DNA of 48,060 bases from Desulfobacterales bacterium (GTDB lineage: Bacteria; Desulfobacterota; Desulfobacteria; Desulfobacterales; ETH-SRB1): assembly GCA_030610995.1 (NCBI GenBank), contig JAUWQO010000010.1:1-48060 (forward strand), read 5' to 3'. The notes below the pieces were generated by a model. It saw only the letters and a program-made list of their open reading frames with translations. It made no database searches and was not told the origin of the DNA. Below, one piece after another: positions 24,447 to 33,523 of the stretch (positions are counted from its first letter, which is position 1; each line of letters opens with the position of its first letter). A program made the position numbers and the translations under genes.

Positions 24447-25685
24447 ATGTTCGGAACAATTAAAAACCATTTACAAAATCTTACGCCATTTGACCTGCTA
24501 AACCAAGCGGTTCCTGTCTTAATGGGTATATTTATTTTTTTCAATCCATTCCCACACACAACGTCCATCAAAGAAATATGTTTTTACTCATCATTTTTTA
24601 TTGTCCTTATTCTAATCTATTTCAAAAAGATTGATTTTTCCTTCAGGTCGCCACTTACTCTCCCTTTTGCGCTCTTTACCGCTTGGGTATTTATCGGCCT
24701 TTTCTTTGCCCTTGATAAAGGCAACAGTATTCATGATTTTCGTGCGCATCTCTTAAAATACATAGTGTTTTATTATATCTTAATCAATTTTTTTAATTCC
24801 AGAAAGCGGATTGTTGGTCTTTCGTGGGTTATAATTATCTCTGCCACTATATTTTCAATAGGAGAGATATATTATTTTTACTTTATGCTGGGGAACAGTT
24901 TCTCAACAAAGCTTTTACCGGGACTTAAGGAAATAGCAGTCAACCAAATTGGTTTTGTCACCGTGACTGCCGCAATCTTTTCCCTGTACTACATAATTAC
25001 AACTGGCACTTTATACGTCAAAATAATCTCCCTTGTATGTCTATTCCCACTATGTATTTTAAGTGTTCTGACGCAGACACGCAGCATCGCATTGGCCCTG
25101 TTCCTGTCAGTCATCATATTATGTTTTAAGAATAAGAAGGTCATGGTTGTTTGCCTGGGAATAATATTAATTGCTATCTGTATAAGCCCTCTCAAAAATC
25201 GTTTTATCCATGCCGATCCGATTACCGGCTTACGACTCGATATAAATCATACTACATTTGAGATTATTAAAAATTTTCCGATAGTCGGCATAGGGTTTGG
25301 GATGGAAACTTATGGAAACAAGAAGCATATTAATCTGGATGCATACAATAAAAAAGTCCCTGTTAAATACAGACAAAAATCCATCATCCATACTTATCCC
25401 CATTCAATGCTTTTCAGTATTGCAGTGCGAACCGGTTTGATCGGATTTGCATTATTCCTCTATACAGTATTTATATCTTTTAAGACCTGCTGGAACTGTA
25501 TCAGGCATGGAAGGAATAATTTTATTAAAAAGTGGGGCCTGTGTGTTGCATCTGTGCTCGTGGCAGTCATCGTTATGGGGAGCTTTGAAGCGTGGTCCAG
25601 ACATGTTCAAAAGGTTGTTTTTTATACGATACTTGCCATGATGACCATTGTATGGAGACTGGGCAATGTCAACTCTGAAGATTAA
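24447..25685 (+). CDS. O-antigen ligase or polymerase (WaaL/Wzy_C family)
   Basis: The 412-residue polytopic membrane protein has about ten hydrophobic segments. The large periplasmic loop (about 270-320) contains GIGFGMETYGNKKHINL and the conserved histidine motif in IHTYPHSMLFSIAVRTGLIG. The family joins undecaprenyl-linked O-antigen to core-lipid A (WaaL) or polymerises it (Wzy). One copy among core glycosyltransferases favours WaaL, but no Wzx flippase is in the window. AAGGA lies about 13 nt before the ATG, a long spacing. Confidence 0.85.
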   Translation: MFGTIKNHLQNLTPFDLLNQAVPVLMGIFIFFNPFPHTTSIKEICFYSSFFIVLILIYFKKIDFSFRSPLTLPFALFTAWVFIGLFFALDKGNSIHDFRAHLLKYIVFYYILINFFNSRKRIVGLSWVIIISATIFSIGEIYYFYFMLGNSFSTKLLPGLKEIAVNQIGFVTVTAAIFSLYYIITTGTLYVKIISLVCLFPLCILSVLTQTRSIALALFLSVIILCFKNKKVMVVCLGIILIAICISPLKNRFIHADPITGLRLDINHTTFEIIKNFPIVGIGFGMETYGNKKHINLDAYNKKVPVKYRQKSIIHTYPHSMLFSIAVRTGLIGFALFLYTVFISFKTCWNCIRHGRNNFIKKWGLCVASVLVAVIVMGSFEAWSRHVQKVVFYTILAMMTIVWRLGNVNSED

Positions 25686-25875
25686 AGCTCCCTGCAGCAA
25701 GCGCAGGGAATCTTCGACCGAAAGGAAATTTGCCATTTTTATATTCGCTCGCTAACCCCGTAGCAAGCTAAATGGGGTGCGCTCGCTTTTGCGGTTCAAC
25801 TGTAATCAGTTGATTGCTTATTCTTAGGAAGGAATTACAGTTTTACAATTAAGATGTTTGATCGGAGTATACAAT
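25686..25875. other. Spacer before GT61 gene
   Basis: The spacer holds an imperfect ACCCCGTAGCAAGC/GGGGT hairpin (about 25755-25780) between two CGCTCGC words, resembling another extragenic palindrome. No small gene is seen. CGGAG before the ATG at 25876 is the likely ribosome site. Confidence 0.4.
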
Positions 25876-27045
25876 ATGGCAACTACTGATACGAAAACAA
25901 AATTGACAAAAGTTCTCCATGATGCCAAGGCAACCATTTGCACAAAAGCCGGCCACCATTTAAAGAAGATTAAGAAGCATTCCAAAATCCTTGATAAAAT
26001 TCTCATTCAAGACAATAGTATTACCTATTATACGAATGAGTTTGAGAAAAATTATTATGGGCATTGCACCCAGATCAAATTTTTTCATCCTAAGACCTGT
26101 TTGTATGTTTTAAAAGATGTATGGGTTGTTGGTTCTGAGGGCCGTTTGTTTTTTGAACCTGAGCAGCTATTTTCCGTATGTTCATCACTCAAAGGCGTAG
26201 AAGAGCGGAAAATTCGACGACCGATAAAATCACTTGCCCAGGTAATTGAAGACCCGGTATTTATTCTTTCCAGTCGTGCTCCTGGCAATAGAGGGCACTT
26301 TTTAATCGAGCACCTCCCTCGATTGGTGGCAAGCATGGATGCGATCAAACGATTGGGGAGATGCAAAATTTTGGTTACCCCTATGCACCGAAAGTGGCAG
26401 GTAGGCTATCTTCAAAAGTTGGGAATTCCTGACTCGGAAGTAATAGAAGCCAGTATAGGATCGACATTTTGCAAAAGAGCATTTTATGTTCCCACGTTGT
26501 GTAAAGGGGAAATAGCTACAGTCAGTCGCGAAAAGTATTACCAATTTTTGCGTAAATGTTTTATTGACAGCCAAAAATCTTCCCGCAAAGGCTTGCCAAT
26601 ATTTCTAAGCCGTAAAGATGCTCCTGATCGAAAACTCGGCAACGAGGATGCTATTTTTTCTATTGCAAGAACATTTTTTCCGAAAATGAAGCGGATTGTA
26701 ATGTCAACTTTAGCCTTGAATGAACAAATCAGATTATTTCAGGAAGCGCCTGTTGTTATTGGACCACATAGTCAGCCGTTTCGTGATATATTGTTTTCCA
26801 GCAATTCCCTGGTCATTCAATTGATCCAGGGTTTTCGAGATACATCAAACGAATATTATCAATGGGCTCAAAATTATAACTATGTAGGTGGCATTGGAAA
26901 AAATTTATGTTTACCTCTATTCAGTGAAATCGAGTTTAATACAAATTGCGACTGGGTATACCCTGAAGATAAATTCAAAAAGGATATGTCTCAATTAATA
27001 TCGCTATTGGATAGACAGAAAATACTTTCAAATTATGTTCTATGA
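25876..27045 (+). CDS. Glycosyltransferase family 61 (DUF563)
   Basis: The 389-residue protein matches the GT61 pattern. GNRGHFLIEHLPRLVASMDA is the conserved N-F-x-H-x-L-x-E region. FLSRKDAPDRKLGNEDAI is the S-R-x2-A-x-R-x3-NE box, and APVVIGPHSQPFRDILFSS the VVGPHGA-type box. In the last, GPHS replaces the usual GPHG. The ATG at 25876 is chosen because CGGAG lies 8 nt upstream; a TTG at 25858 would add six residues. Bacterial members act in capsule or LPS sugar transfer. The specific linkage is unknown. Confidence 0.85.
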   Translation: MATTDTKTKLTKVLHDAKATICTKAGHHLKKIKKHSKILDKILIQDNSITYYTNEFEKNYYGHCTQIKFFHPKTCLYVLKDVWVVGSEGRLFFEPEQLFSVCSSLKGVEERKIRRPIKSLAQVIEDPVFILSSRAPGNRGHFLIEHLPRLVASMDAIKRLGRCKILVTPMHRKWQVGYLQKLGIPDSEVIEASIGSTFCKRAFYVPTLCKGEIATVSREKYYQFLRKCFIDSQKSSRKGLPIFLSRKDAPDRKLGNEDAIFSIARTFFPKMKRIVMSTLALNEQIRLFQEAPVVIGPHSQPFRDILFSSNSLVIQLIQGFRDTSNEYYQWAQNYNYVGGIGKNLCLPLFSEIEFNTNCDWVYPEDKFKKDMSQLISLLDRQKILSNYVL

Positions 27046-27140
27046 AATTTAAATCTTCTTCAAACAGGATGGTAATAGTCAAAACAATGATCAAAACAAC
27101 TAACACAGTAATTTTATCAACTTTCGAATGTTAATAATCA

Positions 27141-28271
27141 ATGCCTATGAAAAAAAGAATTTATGCTTATTGCTCTCATATTAGGGTATTTCAAAGCAAT
27201 AAAGTTTTATCCACTGCTTATTGTAAACAATTTCCTGGTTTAAGTTGGATATCTGACTTTATTGATCTTGCAAAAGATAAAGATCGTAGTGTTATAACTG
27301 GAGATATATGTTTAAAAAAGATTATCAACAAAGAAATCAAGGCATCTGATGTGATTGTAATAGCGGACCTTGATTCACAACTTGCAAAGTCACTTGTTTC
27401 AATGGGTTCAAAGCCTGGAATAGTATTATGTTATGAATCCCCACTTTTTGCAGAGAAATTTTACGAAAATGCAGTCGACTTTTGTGCTGATTATCGAGCA
27501 GGAATTTTATTTAATGGAATCATTGAAGACTACCTTCCCGGTAAACCCAATTATTATCCAAATCACTATCCTTCATTTAGCAATGATGAAATACCTGCCG
27601 ATATAATTCCGTGGGAAGAACGAAATGAACTTGTTATGATAGTATCGAATAAGTACTATCGAAATCCATTCCATTTAAAAAGTATCTTAAATCCTAAAGA
27701 CTTTGAAGCATGGGTAAGGGGAAAATTCAAAATTTCATCCTGTTCAGTTAAAAGATACGCAATGAAAAACCAACTTCATGATAGAAGACTTGAAGCAATT
27801 GACTATTTCTGTAAAAAATCTTTGTTAGATCTTTATGGGCCTAATTGGGATAATTTGAACAATTTGCCTTTAAGGTGGAGAACTAGATTAAAAAATAATA
27901 TAAAAAAATTATCGCCCATACCCTGTATAGATAAAAAGCGAAGCATTTCTAATTATAAGTTTTCTATTTGCTTTGAGAACGCCATTTATCCTGGTTATTT
28001 AACAGAAAAAATTATTGACTGTTTTGTTGCAGGAGTTATTCCAATATATTTAGGGGATCCTAATGTGGAAAAAATTATTCCTCGTGATATATTTATCGAT
28101 ATGAGAGATTACAACTCTTGGGAAGATTTGCATTTTAAGATGAAATCAATAGGTAAGGTTGAAGGCGAGAATATGATTAAATCAGCTCGTCAATTTTTAG
28201 GATCAGAGTTAGGCCAATCATTTACTTATTATAGCCATGCAAAAAAAATATTTGATTTAATATCTCAGTAG
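27141..28271 (+). CDS. Glycosyltransferase family 10 (fucosyltransferase-type)
   Basis: The 376-residue protein carries the family's C-terminal donor-site signature: YKFSICFENAIYPGYLTEKI followed by IDCFVAGVIPIYLGDPNVEK. The N-terminal half is less conserved, as usual. GT10 enzymes add L-fucose (alpha-1,3/1,4) or related 6-deoxy sugars, so the LPS may carry such a branch; no GDP-fucose synthesis genes are seen nearby. The gene is AT-rich compared with the lipid A genes, consistent with transfer. Confidence 0.85.
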   Translation: MPMKKRIYAYCSHIRVFQSNKVLSTAYCKQFPGLSWISDFIDLAKDKDRSVITGDICLKKIINKEIKASDVIVIADLDSQLAKSLVSMGSKPGIVLCYESPLFAEKFYENAVDFCADYRAGILFNGIIEDYLPGKPNYYPNHYPSFSNDEIPADIIPWEERNELVMIVSNKYYRNPFHLKSILNPKDFEAWVRGKFKISSCSVKRYAMKNQLHDRRLEAIDYFCKKSLLDLYGPNWDNLNNLPLRWRTRLKNNIKKLSPIPCIDKKRSISNYKFSICFENAIYPGYLTEKIIDCFVAGVIPIYLGDPNVEKIIPRDIFIDMRDYNSWEDLHFKMKSIGKVEGENMIKSARQFLGSELGQSFTYYSHAKKIFDLISQ

Positions 28272-28383
28272 GTTGATTTGCTTTGTCTCAGGCCGAATTG
28301 GAGTTTTTTTCTCCCAACTGCGTGAACAGATGAATGCGATAGAGTATTAGACAGGATCCCAAAAGGGTAAAAAGGATCACGCC

Positions 28384-28494
28384 ATGAAGTATAGGAAGTT
28401 CGCTCTGGAATTTAAAAGATCAATTGTCAAACAATTATTCAGTAAAACAGTTGGACTGACTGAACCTTACCACTTCACAAATTGTTTAGATTAA
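28384..28494 (+). pseudogene. Truncated transposase N-terminus (IS3/IS911 orfA-like)
   Basis: Within the 327-bp gap 28272-28598 an ATG at 28384 opens MKYRKFALEFKRSIVKQL, the start of a helix-turn-helix transposase orfA. The next codons (TVGLTEPYHFTNCLD) do not fit and a stop follows. It is a remnant of a lost insertion sequence. The rest of the gap shows no recognisable gene. Confidence 0.5.
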
Positions 28495-28598
28495 CTGAAC
28501 CGGGATTTATTGGCAGAAAGATTGATGAAAATAAATCCACTTGAGGAGGATAAAACATCTGGGCGAGTAAGCGGAATGAGGAAGAAGCGGCAATAAAA

Positions 28599-29243
28599 TC
28601 AGAATAAACCGAATATTTTTTTTCGAGGTTTAGGCACTGAAATTTTGCAATTTTGAATTCCAATACCCATAACATCACCGTATGAAATTTTTATATTTAA
28701 ACTAATTCCGGATTTTTGAATTGCTTTGGGAACGCCACAACTTTTGGTGTTTATATCGTGAAAAATAAGGAGGTTGCTTGCCAGGGGCGCGTAATTCTTA
28801 ATATCTTTCATTACTGAAGGAAATGAATGATCTCCGTCAATGAATACAAAGTGATAAAATTCTTTTATTGCTATGACATCCCGCAACGATTTTTTCAGTG
28901 TACTATCTGCATTGATTAATTCAAAAAAATCTCCATTATCGTTGTAGTATTTTTTAGTTTTAAGAAGTTCCTGATTGTTTGGATCCTGTGAAATCCAGGT
29001 TACAGTGACATATTTTGGTATTTTTTGATTTTCGTTACAGAGGATATTAAAAGCTAACGCCCATAATCCTTTATAGGCGCCGATCTCAAGAAACCAGATT
29101 TCTTTGTCATCAATTTCACGAATGCGACGATCAATATATTCGATACAATCACGAAATTCAGCTTTGTTTTGACTACCATCGTAATTTTCAATATCAGGGC
29201 TGATTAATTCAGCATATAATTTATTAATTTTATTCAGCAACAT
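28599..29243 (-). CDS. Class I SAM-dependent methyltransferase
   Basis: The 214-residue protein has motif I in WFLEIGAYKGLWALAF, the acidic region of motif II near TVTWISQDPNN, and FVFIDGDHSFPSVMKDI, typical of the Methyltransf_24 type common in polysaccharide loci. DINTKSCGVPKAI follows. It is the only gene on the minus strand within the glycosyltransferase block, next to a transposase remnant, so it was probably acquired separately. It likely methylates a sugar or a small precursor; the substrate is unknown. Confidence 0.8.
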   Translation of the reverse strand: MLLNKINKLYAELISPDIENYDGSQNKAEFRDCIEYIDRRIREIDDKEIWFLEIGAYKGLWALAFNILCNENQKIPKYVTVTWISQDPNNQELLKTKKYYNDNGDFFELINADSTLKKSLRDVIAIKEFYHFVFIDGDHSFPSVMKDIKNYAPLASNLLIFHDINTKSCGVPKAIQKSGISLNIKISYGDVMGIGIQNCKISVPKPRKKIFGLF

Positions 29244-29323
29244 GGGAATTCAAAATAACCAAATGGTTTTAAGTCTGCAAATTAGGGTTTTTTAGAAGTC
29301 TTTTTTATTTTATTCCATAACTT

Positions 29324-30712
29324 ATGATCGAAAGTTTGCTGAGTGTCAAGGCAGAAAAGATCAATGCTACTAAAACTGCTGTATTTCAAAATAATTACGT
29401 GATTTCCATGAAGAATTTTATACCTAAAACCAGAACATGGTTGATCTTAGCTCACTGTTTCAACATGGACGGCCGGGCTGCAAGCCAGACAATTACCGAT
29501 CGCATTCCTTTGCTGATGGCAAAAGGGGTTGTGCCGGTGGTTTTAAGCGCTCCTACCGGTGTGAAGGATAATCGATTCCCACATTTTCAGATTTTTTCGC
29601 CGGCGCCTTCAGGGATTCTTTTTGAATTGAGGCACATCATAAAGAAAAATTTCAGGCACCGTGTTGTAGGAAAATTTCTAAAAACTGTTTTAACTATCGC
29701 ATGCCTTCCTTTTTACATAGTTGAAAAGATTTTCATCCATCTCGACAGCCATTGGTCCTGGTTTATCAGCGCTTCGGCAAAAGGGTATTTTCTTGTCAAA
29801 AAGTATGAACCGGAACTGATTTATTCGACTGCAGGTCCATCCAGTACTCATGTAGCTGGTTTTATTCTTCACAAACTCTTCCGAATACCTTGGCTTGCTG
29901 AAGTTCATGATCCTTTGATTTATGACAACGAACACCCTAAATGGCAGAACTATTGGTTCAAAAAATGGCTTGAAACACGAATCTGCAATAGCGCAGATGC
30001 AGTTATTTATTTCACGGAAAGCGCATTAAAAAACGCAAACAGGCGAAATCAGATTCGAGGAAATGCTTATGTTTTGCGACCAGGTGCCATCCCTCCGGAC
30101 TTTTCGGAGGTCAGTTACGAAAAACAGGATAAAATTCATTTTGGCCACTTTGGATCTTTGGCTGAAGGTCGAAATTTATCCGTTTTTATTCGTGCATTGC
30201 ATGAATTGTTGAATGAAAAGCCCTCGTGGCGGGACAAAATATGTCTGGATGTTTATGGTGCGGAACTTGACTCTGCCTCACGAGCAACCTTGACAGTTTG
30301 TCCGTTAAACGAGGTTTTGTGCGAACATGGACGTCTGGAATATGATTCGCTTACAGGAAAATCCGGCCGGCAGCAGGTTCTGGAAGCGATGCGGCGATGC
30401 GATGCGCTCTTGTTGATTCATGGTACAGATATTATTTGTGAGCAATATATTCCTTCAAAAGTATACGAGTATTTAATGAGTTTTCGTCCGATCCTCGGGT
30501 GTGCCATGCGGAATTCCGAATTGGGAGATATTTTGACAGAAAACGGGCACACTATAGTTGACGGCAATAATGTGGATGAAGTCAAGGTTGCTATTATGGA
30601 ATTCGTGACACGATGGGAATTTGAAGGACTGCCGGATCGTACGGCAAAATCACCTTTTACAGTTGAAGAGACAGTGAAAACACTATTGGAAATTACCAGA
30701 CGTATTTTATAA
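29324..30712 (+). CDS. Glycosyltransferase, GT-B fold (GT4-like)
   Basis: The 462-residue protein has an N-terminal Rossmann domain (LILAHCFNMDGRAASQTI; later LIYSTAGPSSTHVAGFILHK and WLAEVHDPLI). The C-terminal domain has FGHFGSLAEGRNLSVFIRA and the E-x7-E-like region IPSKVYEYLMSFRPILG. The overall shape is a GT4-like enzyme of LPS or exopolysaccharide synthesis. The start is uncertain: a second ATG at 29408 (MKNFIPKTRTW) precedes the conserved part, and neither has a clear ribosome site. Confidence 0.82.
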   Translation: MIESLLSVKAEKINATKTAVFQNNYVISMKNFIPKTRTWLILAHCFNMDGRAASQTITDRIPLLMAKGVVPVVLSAPTGVKDNRFPHFQIFSPAPSGILFELRHIIKKNFRHRVVGKFLKTVLTIACLPFYIVEKIFIHLDSHWSWFISASAKGYFLVKKYEPELIYSTAGPSSTHVAGFILHKLFRIPWLAEVHDPLIYDNEHPKWQNYWFKKWLETRICNSADAVIYFTESALKNANRRNQIRGNAYVLRPGAIPPDFSEVSYEKQDKIHFGHFGSLAEGRNLSVFIRALHELLNEKPSWRDKICLDVYGAELDSASRATLTVCPLNEVLCEHGRLEYDSLTGKSGRQQVLEAMRRCDALLLIHGTDIICEQYIPSKVYEYLMSFRPILGCAMRNSELGDILTENGHTIVDGNNVDEVKVAIMEFVTRWEFEGLPDRTAKSPFTVEETVKTLLEITRRIL

Positions 30713-30749
30713 TCCTGTTTGCTCAGGTTTGATTTGAAAACGGTTTTAT

Positions 30750-31718
30750 ATGGATTGTCAGATGGATTGTCAAACAACTGTTATCATCATTAGCTACAAT
30801 AATTTTGATACTACTACCGGTCCTTGTCTGGAGAGTTTATTTAAAGATACAACAGCCAGCAGTTTTGAAATCATTGTAATTGACAATGCCTCACAGGATG
30901 ACACTCCGGAAAAGTTGGAACAGCTTGTAAATGGAAAAAAAAATGTCAGGCTTGTGCTCAACAATACAAACAGGGGGTTTGCAGGAGGTAATAATGATGG
31001 GGCAAATATCGCCCGGGGTGAAATATTAATTCTGCTTAACAGCGATACCATAGTGCCGACCGGAGCTATTGGAGAATTAAGTCGTATATTGATGGATCAT
31101 ACGGAGTGGGGTATGCTGGGGCCGGTGACTAATGAGGCCGGCAATGAGCAAAAAATCTTCGTAGAATCCCGTGATCCAAAAGAAATTATCCGTGAAGGGG
31201 AAAGATGGTGTGCGCATTCAAGGGGAGATTGTTTTGCATCAGAGCGACTCGATTTTTTCTGTGTTGCCATGCGAAAGGCTACCTATGAACAATTGGGTGG
31301 TCTGGATGAACAGTTCGGTCCGGGTTATTATGAAGATACGGATTTCTCTATCAGGGCAAAGCAGAGGGGATTAACAATGATATTTACGGAGGATGTTTTT
31401 ATTTACCACAGGGCTGGCAAAAGCTTCTCAAAAATGGGAAAAAAATTTGTCAAAAAATTGATGCGGGAAAACAAGGAAAAATTAATAAAAAAACACTCAG
31501 GTATTATTAAATTGCATCATATGCGCGATAGGAATATGAATGTAATGAATCAATATGTCCTGTTAAAGGAAAATATGGACAAATCATTTTCCAAAGTGTT
31601 GGAGTATAAATTTCATAATAGGATGCAACTCGCCCGTACTATGTATCCCAACAACCCGTTGAAGAAACTGGTTTACTATTGCCGGCTGAAAAGCCTTTGC
31701 AATAAATACTATCGGTAA
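30750..31718 (+). CDS. Glycosyltransferase family 2 (rhamnosyltransferase-like)
   Basis: The 322-residue GT-A enzyme has VIIISYNNFDTTTGPCLESL, IIVIDNASQDDTPEKL, NTNRGFAGGNNDGANIARGE and the DXD-equivalent ILLNSDTIVP. The catalytic region is GYYEDTDFSIRAKQRG. This architecture matches WbbL-type enzymes that add rhamnose or similar sugars. The first residues (MDCQMDCQ) repeat an 8-base word, and the true start could be the second ATG at 30762. The C-terminal 90 residues are basic and helical. Confidence 0.86.
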   Translation: MDCQMDCQTTVIIISYNNFDTTTGPCLESLFKDTTASSFEIIVIDNASQDDTPEKLEQLVNGKKNVRLVLNNTNRGFAGGNNDGANIARGEILILLNSDTIVPTGAIGELSRILMDHTEWGMLGPVTNEAGNEQKIFVESRDPKEIIREGERWCAHSRGDCFASERLDFFCVAMRKATYEQLGGLDEQFGPGYYEDTDFSIRAKQRGLTMIFTEDVFIYHRAGKSFSKMGKKFVKKLMRENKEKLIKKHSGIIKLHHMRDRNMNVMNQYVLLKENMDKSFSKVLEYKFHNRMQLARTMYPNNPLKKLVYYCRLKSLCNKYYR

Positions 31719-31745
31719 AATACATTCTAACAATACGAAAGCAAT

Positions 31746-32624
31746 ATGAAGAATATCGTTATCTACTGCAAATCATATTCAAAAGACTTGTTTCGCGTTA
31801 TCCGGTTAGTAAAAAGCGTTGCAAAGTATAACACAGACAATATTGCGTTTTATATTTCCGTGCCTCGTAATGATCTGGCGCTTTTTCAAGAGCATTTGGG
31901 CAGCTATTCCGTAATCCTGATAGCTGATGAAGAAATACTCGACACATCGTTCAGTAAGTTGGGACGCAATCCTGAATATATTTTATCCAAGGTGCCGGTA
32001 CATTTAATGCAGCAAATTATAAAAGCAGAATTTTGGCGCATAGGTTGTTGCAAAAATTACCTTGTTATCGATTCAGATTCATATTTCATTAGGCCATTTT
32101 CGATCAGTGACTTTCTTTATGATGAGAATACGCCATATACGGTTGTGCATGAGTGTAAGGAATTACTCCAATTTGCTGTCCGTCACCATATGAACAAAGT
32201 TAAAAAAGAATATATTGAGTTGCGCGAAGAATTTCAAAAAATCTTTGATCGGTATGGTCGGCATCTCGACTTTGGTCCCACTCCCGTTATATGGTCGGCA
32301 ATTGTATGGAAAAGTTTAAGTCGGGATTATGCCAAAGCCAAGGATACAAATATCTTTGAGATGATCCGCAAATATCCTTGCGAACTTATGTGGTACGGAG
32401 AATATCTTTTGTACAGCAAACTTGTACCTATCCTCCCAATCGAACCTCTGTTTAAAGTGTATCACTATAAAGAACAGTTTGAAGAGGGGCAACGGCTCGG
32501 GGAGAATGAAAGGGTTATTTCAGAAAATTTTTTGGGAATTGTTATGCAGTCTAACTGGGATAGATCGTTAGATTCTATGCCTGGCAAAAGATCATTTTTG
32601 TCTCGTTTTTCAAAAAGGAAGTGA
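31746..32624 (+). CDS. DUF6492-type putative glycosyltransferase
   Basis: The 292-residue protein has a GT-A-like start (IVIYCKSYSKDLFRVIRLVK) and a DXD motif in NYLVIDSDSYFIRPFSI. It continues GPTPVIWSAIVWK and CELMWYGEYLLYSK, which resemble the DUF6492 family found in polysaccharide loci. The DXD suggests a nucleotide-sugar transferase. The position between two GT2 genes supports a role in the same glycan; substrate unknown. Confidence 0.7.
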   Translation: MKNIVIYCKSYSKDLFRVIRLVKSVAKYNTDNIAFYISVPRNDLALFQEHLGSYSVILIADEEILDTSFSKLGRNPEYILSKVPVHLMQQIIKAEFWRIGCCKNYLVIDSDSYFIRPFSISDFLYDENTPYTVVHECKELLQFAVRHHMNKVKKEYIELREEFQKIFDRYGRHLDFGPTPVIWSAIVWKSLSRDYAKAKDTNIFEMIRKYPCELMWYGEYLLYSKLVPILPIEPLFKVYHYKEQFEEGQRLGENERVISENFLGIVMQSNWDRSLDSMPGKRSFLSRFSKRK

Positions 32625-32717
32625 TTAAAGCGTTGCATCTTGTCTCAATATGAATCAAATTCCAAGGCCCATAAGTTAGAGAAATATGTTTTTTAAATCA
32701 GGCAAAGAAAACAGACA

Positions 32718-33512
32718 ATGAGCAAAATTTCAGTATATATTATTGCATATAACGAGGAGAAAAAAATCGGGTCTGCTGTAAACAGCGTGCTCTGGGCCGA
32801 TGAAATCATTGTTGCCGACTCTTTTAGTACGGACAATACAGTGGTAATTGCAGAATCTTTGGGAGCACGGGTTGTGCAGATACCATTTAAAGGCTTTGGA
32901 GACCTGAGAAACCAGGCTATTGAAGCCTGTACTCATGAGTGGATATTCAGCCTCGATTCTGATGAACGCTGTACTCCTGAAGTCCGGGACGAAATATTAG
33001 ATATTATCGGTTCTAAAGATAGTCTCGACGTCTATTTTGTTCCCAGAAAAAATTTTTTTATGGGAAAATGGATCAAGCATTCCGGCTTTTATCCCAATTA
33101 TCGTCAGCCTCAGCTCTTTCGGAAAGGCGCCATGGAATACAAATTAGATCAGGTACACGAAGGTTTTGTTTTGAACACATCAAAACCGACAGGGTATCTG
33201 AAGAATGCTATCTGGCAGTTTCCCTTTAAGAATTTTGATGAAATACTTCACAAGGCGAAGAAATATTCTACGCTTGGAGCAGTTAAGCTGGCTGAAAAGG
33301 GGAAAAAGTCCGGCATGTTAAAGGCGCTGGCTCACGGCACTTGGGCTTTTATCCAACATTTTTTTCTGAAAAAAGGTATATTAGATGGTTGGGCCGGTTT
33401 TGTGATTGCGCTCGGCAATTTTGAAGGCACTTTTTATAAATACGCTAAGCTTTGTGAAAAAGAGTCTGACTGGACTCCGCCTGATTCACCTCCCTTAAAA
33501 AGGGATAAATAG
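32718..33512 (+). CDS. Glycosyltransferase family 2, WaaE/KdtX-like
   Basis: The 264-residue protein has the hallmarks of the LPS core beta-1,4-glucosyltransferase group: ISVYIIAYNEEKKIGSAVNS, WADEIIVADSFSTDNTV, ARVVQIPFKGFGDLRNQAIE, EWIFSLDSDERCTPEV and HSGFYPNYRQPQLFRKG, then VHEGFVL. In Klebsiella and Serratia WaaE adds glucose to heptose I. The C-terminal tail DSPPLKRDK is unusual and may be a junction artefact. A GT4 gene follows after 11 bp. Confidence 0.87.
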   Translation: MSKISVYIIAYNEEKKIGSAVNSVLWADEIIVADSFSTDNTVVIAESLGARVVQIPFKGFGDLRNQAIEACTHEWIFSLDSDERCTPEVRDEILDIIGSKDSLDVYFVPRKNFFMGKWIKHSGFYPNYRQPQLFRKGAMEYKLDQVHEGFVLNTSKPTGYLKNAIWQFPFKNFDEILHKAKKYSTLGAVKLAEKGKKSGMLKALAHGTWAFIQHFFLKKGILDGWAGFVIALGNFEGTFYKYAKLCEKESDWTPPDSPPLKRDK

Positions 33513-33523
33513 CTTACGAATAG

